NCBI GenBank assembly: GCA_021029095.1
Contig: JAJOHG010000592.1
Location: 1 to 12,684, forward strand
Source: Phellopilus nigrolimitatus
Lineage: Eukaryota > Basidiomycota > Agaricomycetes > Hymenochaetales > Hymenochaetaceae
DNA length: 12,684 bases
Direction of reading: 5' to 3'
Position 1 is the stretch's first letter. The number at the start of each line of letters is the position of its first letter. The translations under genes and the position numbers were made by a program. The notes under the pieces were generated by a model. The model had not been told where the DNA came from. It made no database searches and saw only the letters and a program-made list of their open reading frames with translations. Of this stretch, positions 9,149 through 12,684 are shown piece by piece.

Positions 9149-9238
9149 CTGAAACTGGGAGGTGCGGGAGGAGGGTCAACATCATTGCGGATTGCGAGGG
9201 GGGAAGGAAAGCAATGGGGAAAACTTGAAGGAACTTAC
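9149..9238 (-). promoter_or_regulatory. probable 5'-UTR intron of the CCCH gene
   Basis: On the minus strand the strong donor ACTA/GTAAGT (first base 9238) and the pyrimidine-preceded acceptor TTTCAG (9151-9149) bound a 90-nt pyrimidine-rich stretch. Splicing would remove the ATGATG at 9185 and leave ATG 9134 as first start, 14 nt after the junction. This decides the start used for the CCCH gene, but it is a signal-based inference. Confidence 0.5.
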
Positions 9239-9653
9239 TAGTTGATAAAGATTATGGCTGCAAGACGGATGAGGTAAAGAGGAAGAGAGTTGCAGGATAA
9301 GTCAGATGCTTGTTAAAAACAAGAATAAGTTTGAGGTGATGGATGCGGTATTGAGAGTATGACTGAGTCGTGATACGCCCAAACCTGGCAGCTGCGCGTT
9401 GGATAAGCGAGGCAGCGAGCCGAGCCACGGGATAGATCTAAGGCTAGGGTTCGGATGGTATAAAAAGTGAAGGGAGGATGGCAGACGCGATGTGCCAAAT
9501 TGACGCGATCTGGGAGCACGTTCGGCGGGACAAAGACACAGAGACGACGATGATGAATGGACGAAAGCTCAGACGAAAAAGAGACGAGATGGCATGCCAG
9601 GTCGTGGAGAGAGAAAGAGAGGTAGTAGGAGACGAAGAGGCTGAAGGGGGGCG
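9239..9653 (-). promoter_or_regulatory. 5' leader and promoter region of the CCCH gene
   Basis: On the minus strand this is strongly C/T-rich, especially 9660-9520 (CTCTTCGTCTCC, CTCTCTTTCTCTCTCC), a feature often seen around fungal transcription starts. A TATAAAAAG string lies on the plus strand at 9459-9467. The minus-strand open frame through this tract is composition-driven and is not annotated as coding. Confidence 0.45.
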
Positions 9654-10097
9654 ATGAACCTCGGACACGGTTTTGATGGCAACGTGCCTTCTGCGAGGCG
9701 TAAAAGTGAAAATGTCACTAGCTCCCAATTACTCCCAACAAGATACTCGGCGGTTCTTCCTTCTACAGCGGTCTGCGTGTTGCGTGTATCGATGGCAAAG
9801 ACGATAAATGGAACGTTTTCTCTCGTTGACGGCGAGCACGAAAGTGCGACGGAGAACGAGGTACATACAAGCGCCGTCTTTACGTCCTATCAAAACTGTT
9901 CGTCACACTCACAGTTCACTCCTTATTCTTACGGTTTAAAATCGATGACTGCATATAATATTCTGAAAAATTTTCCACCCGTTGCTATACGTGCAGTACG
10001 TAGGTATGGTGAGTATGTAAACTTCAACCTCCTGTTTGTAGAGCCAAAGAAAGTAGGAAACGACCTCGACGTGACAGCTAATGCACACCCCTTTTAG
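9654..10097 (+). CDS. doubtful ORF, 147 aa, unknown
   Basis: Open from ATG 9654 to a TAG ending at 10097, diverging from the CCCH gene. It shows no domain, signal peptide or repeat, and its composition is unremarkable. The start lies inside the C/T-rich leader region of the CCCH gene. It may be a small lineage-specific gene or chance; only its length supports it. A TATAAAAAG at 9459-9467 would be about 190 nt upstream. Confidence 0.17.
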   Translation: MNLGHGFDGNVPSARRKSENVTSSQLLPTRYSAVLPSTAVCVLRVSMAKTINGTFSLVDGEHESATENEVHTSAVFTSYQNCSSHSQFTPYSYGLKSMTAYNILKNFPPVAIRAVRRYGEYVNFNLLFVEPKKVGNDLDVTANAHPF

Positions 10098-11138
10098 AAG
10101 GAATTCCCACGACTACAGCGGCGAATAATTTGGTTCCGCAGAATCGATGTGATGTGCAGAATACGGTCAAGGATTAGACCTATTAAATCACGATAGGGCT
10201 GTGAGCTCTTCTTCTCTCCTTCTCCATTGTCCTCGCCGTCTGCAATCAGACGTTTCATCCGACTCCTGAGCCGCTTGGAAGTCAGAAGGTTATCATACCC
10301 CCCAAAACACCCCCTCCTCATGTTAGTTATCTAATATCTTCCTTGCAATCTGTAGCAATTCTGAACATCCGCGCTGCACGCTTTCTTTCTTCACATGTTC
10401 TTATATCCTGAGGCTCGACTTACCCCACACCATGATCGCCCGATGATATGGAGCGACGTAAGGAACAGGACATATTAACGTGCGAAGGTCCATGAGTCGC
10501 GAAGAGCCTCCAATCGCGAGGTCCTTTAAGTCTGATCCCGCTCCCGGGCTCCCGAGCGATCCTAGGTTTTCAACACGATCGCGAAGCAGAGATCATATAC
10601 AACGGCGCAAGTCACGGGGCGATAAGCATTTGCATATCCGTATCTGCTCCACGGTGGGTGGCGTGACGTTTGCAAATGGCATCTTCGAACCGACGAGTAA
10701 TTATTTATCATTGTTTTTGATCTCGAAACGCTAAACGTCGACGTTCGCGGCCGTCGATGCGTAAACGCGCATGCGAATGAGCAAACTCGAAACATACACA
10801 GCACCATTCTTTTTGTGCATCTAAAGAGTAATATAATCCACATGTCTAGGAAATACTGGTCTTCATGGAAACCATGAAAGTAAGCGTTGTGCGAACCCTT
10901 CATTGAGCCGAGATCAAGAGACTGCTTCCCATCTAATGACTGCTAGGCAGGCTGGACGTAAGTACTGAAGTAACCTATGACCAGCGAATTTACGTCCGGA
11001 TATCTTCCGCTACAGTGGCATCCATTGATTAATGATTTGTAGAACATATGTATGATACACGGTCCAGATTTATACACATCACTTGACAACACAGGTATGC
11101 ACGTTGTATTGTATAAATAATACACGTCACCTTACCGC
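10098..11138. other. long spacer without supportable gene
   Basis: About 1 kb upstream of the doubtful ORF's end and downstream of the BLM10 stop. Short open frames on both strands (for example 10480-10734 plus, 10321-10094 minus) lack family features, splice continuity and a convincing context. A 12-bp perfect palindrome (AACGTCGACGTT, 10734-10745) and a small hairpin (TTCATGG/CCATGAA, 10862-10878) are present. The right part must contain the BLM10 3'UTR. Confidence 0.4.
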
Positions 11139-12684
11139 TTACGCGTCTGAAAGAAGTGAAGAAGAATCGTTCAGTACCTTCGCAAGTAACTCTGAAAGAT
11201 ACGAGTTGATGAGAACACCTACAATACGACGTCCCGATGAGCATATTCGACAGCGCCTGCAGTTGATCCTCGTCGAACGCCTGCTGGTCTGTGTGCCAAG
11301 TATCCTACACGTTTGATCAGTTTTGTCAAGTCGAGACAGGGTGCATCAAAGGAGAAATACAAAGGCGACATGGGAACGAGGAGCTCAACAGAAGGATCGC
11401 CGGAAGTAGAGTACGCCGAGATGGAGATATTTATGGGGTAAACCGTGAGATTTATTTTTTTCACTCACTTGATGGGTCTATAAAAACGGATGAGTTAGTC
11501 AGCGGTCCACTAAGGGGGAAGAATAGGGTCCGCGATTGTACATACCTTTTTGAACTCCGACGCGCATTTGCGGATCGTCGTTGCGATCGGCGGCGGGTCC
11601 GACGCGTGCGGTGCAAGCACTAGAAATCTGATTTAGTAAAAATTACCTTTCGGCGGCGAAAAGGAGTAAAGAGGGGGAAGGGGGAAAGCAGTCAAAATTT
11701 CGCTCGCCTTCCGCAAGCGGGGGCATCCACGGTTCAACGGAATACGGAAAGCTCTCGACGAGCGCGCAGATGCCCAGAATCGCTGAATGCAGCGTGCGCA
11801 AAGCGTTCGCGTACCCCGGATCTTGCCGTTTCGGAAGCTTAGTGCGTTGTACAGCGGATACAAAACGGTTCTGAAAAATGGTGGAAGAGATAATAACGTC
11901 TTAGTTTGGTAGCATATAGAGGACACAAGAAGAGGACGCACGCGTAAAGGCAGAATCCTGCGGCGTTGCGAGCAACGTAGGAGGCCAGAAAGTAATTTCG
12001 CTGCCATCTCCCGCACTTCAACGTTCTCGTCGGAAAGACACGTAATAACCGCCTCAACGATGCGTGACACGCACGCCTCGGAGAAGCCGATCAGGTTCCG
12101 GTAGAAGAACACGATTAAGATTGGCAAACCGTTCAGCTTGATTTTCCACGACTGCCAACGTGAAGCGAAAGAAAATGGTCAGCGGCGCACATCCAAGACT
12201 ATTATCTGCTTACAACAGACGACTGAATCGTAGATATAAATTTGTCTGCGATGATCTCGACGAACTCCTTCGGAGGCGTCACCGCGGACAAAACATACAA
12301 GAATGACGTGCTATATATCTGGAGCTCCGGGTTATCGTTTAAGTCGGTCATCTTCAACACTTCGGGACTTAATTGGAGTTCCTGACATCAGGAGAACCGC
12401 AATGGCGAATACATAGTGTTGTGCAAACTCACAGAATGGGGATAGCATAAGCGAACACTAGACTTGCTTCAGATACGTGACCAGCGGACCATATCCACGT
12501 TAGCACTACGTAGAATTGATATCAGAAGCTAAGACGTGTGCGTTGAGCTTTTGTACTTACGCGACAAACCAACTTTGTCAAACTGAAGTTTTAAATAATT
12601 AAGTTAATTTGATTCCTGCGTAAAAGGTCAAGTGGGATGGGCAACTTGACGCACCTGCGACTGATTGACTCTTGGCGGTGGAAG
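11139..12684 (-). CDS. BLM10: proteasome activator Blm10/PA200, C-terminal part (gene continues beyond the window)
   Basis: Blm10/PA200 is a giant HEAT-repeat protein that caps the 20S proteasome and opens its gate with its C-terminal tail. Firm minus-strand exons: 12381-12214, 12151-11942, 11870-11708, 11619-11546, 11477-11469, 11304-11223, 11146-11139 (237 residues plus TAA). Signature stretches include LKMTDLNDNPELQIYSTSFL, SWKIKLNGLPILIVFFYRNL, the HEAT-like DENVEVREMAAKLLSGLLRC, PYSVEPWMPPLAE and, across three exons, FKK/THQ/DTWHTDQQAFDEDQL, then GTSYYA. These agree in order and spacing with the C-terminus of human PSME4 as I know it. The intron 11707-11620 has a GC donor (AAG/GCGAGC). 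The 9-nt exon encodes only THQ. Exons further 5' (12505-12468, 12582-12561, 12684-12655) are provisional: they stay in frame only if intron 12467-12382 also uses a GC donor (GCAAGT). Confidence 0.92.

Noticed and set aside
9444..9728. 94-codon minus-strand frame upstream of the CCCH gene
   Set aside because: It lies in a C/T-rich leader or promoter tract, and its Ser/Thr/Pro content follows from base composition.
10094..10321. 75-codon minus-strand frame with a charged helix-like stretch
   Set aside because: It has no family match I can recognise, no neighbouring exon that joins it, and is too short to support on its own.
10734..10745. 12-bp perfect palindrome AACGTCGACGTT
   Set aside because: A single copy with no partner site or gene context. 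This is compatible with chance in 12.7 kb.

Overview
The window looks like filamentous basidiomycete (probably Agaricomycete) nuclear DNA. The evidence is in the sequence: genes split by many short introns (mostly about 50-90 nt) with GTRNGT-type donors and CAG/TAG acceptors, exons richer in G+C than the AT-leaning spacers, and a set of ordinary eukaryotic housekeeping families. No bacterial operon, CRISPR array, tRNA or rRNA was seen.

Layout, left to right. (1) 1-1045, plus: the C-terminal half of a DHA2-type major facilitator (drug/H+ antiporter) gene, cut by the window edge. Six exons can be rebuilt, but exon 4 lacks one base for the conserved frame. (2) 1046-1689: gene-poor spacer. (3) 1690-2108: a 419-bp MITE-like element with about 97-99-bp terminal inverted repeats and a TA target duplication. 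(4) 2115-3825, minus: a complete three-exon choline/ethanolamine kinase gene of 495 codons, whose stop codon lies 6 bp from the MITE end. (5) 3906-5604: weak or degenerate coding signals and two small tandem repeats. (6) 5605-6021, plus: an isolated Lys/Arg-rich ORF of unknown function. (7) 6083-9134, minus: a complete gene for a long tandem CCCH zinc-finger protein of the TTP/Zfs1 family. Part of its second finger is encoded by a 21-nt microexon. (8) 9149-11138: its promoter and 5' leader, one doubtful ORF and non-coding DNA. (9) 11139-12684, minus: the 3' part of the gene for the proteasome activator Blm10/PA200, running off the right edge. This part contains a 9-nt microexon, a GC-AG intron, and a last intron that splits the terminal Tyr-Tyr-Ala gate-opening motif.

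The genes do not form a pathway or cluster. They are independent functions: membrane export, Kennedy-pathway phospholipid synthesis, mRNA decay control and proteasome activation. I did not find a convincing undescribed biological system. The most noteworthy signals are the splicing architecture (microexons in two genes, at least one GC-AG intron, C-terminal motif assembled by splicing), the MITE forming the immediate 3' flank of the kinase gene, and the probable frameshift in the transporter. All exon models were made by eye from splice signals and reading-frame continuity, with family resemblance judged from memory, so splice junctions are predictions.
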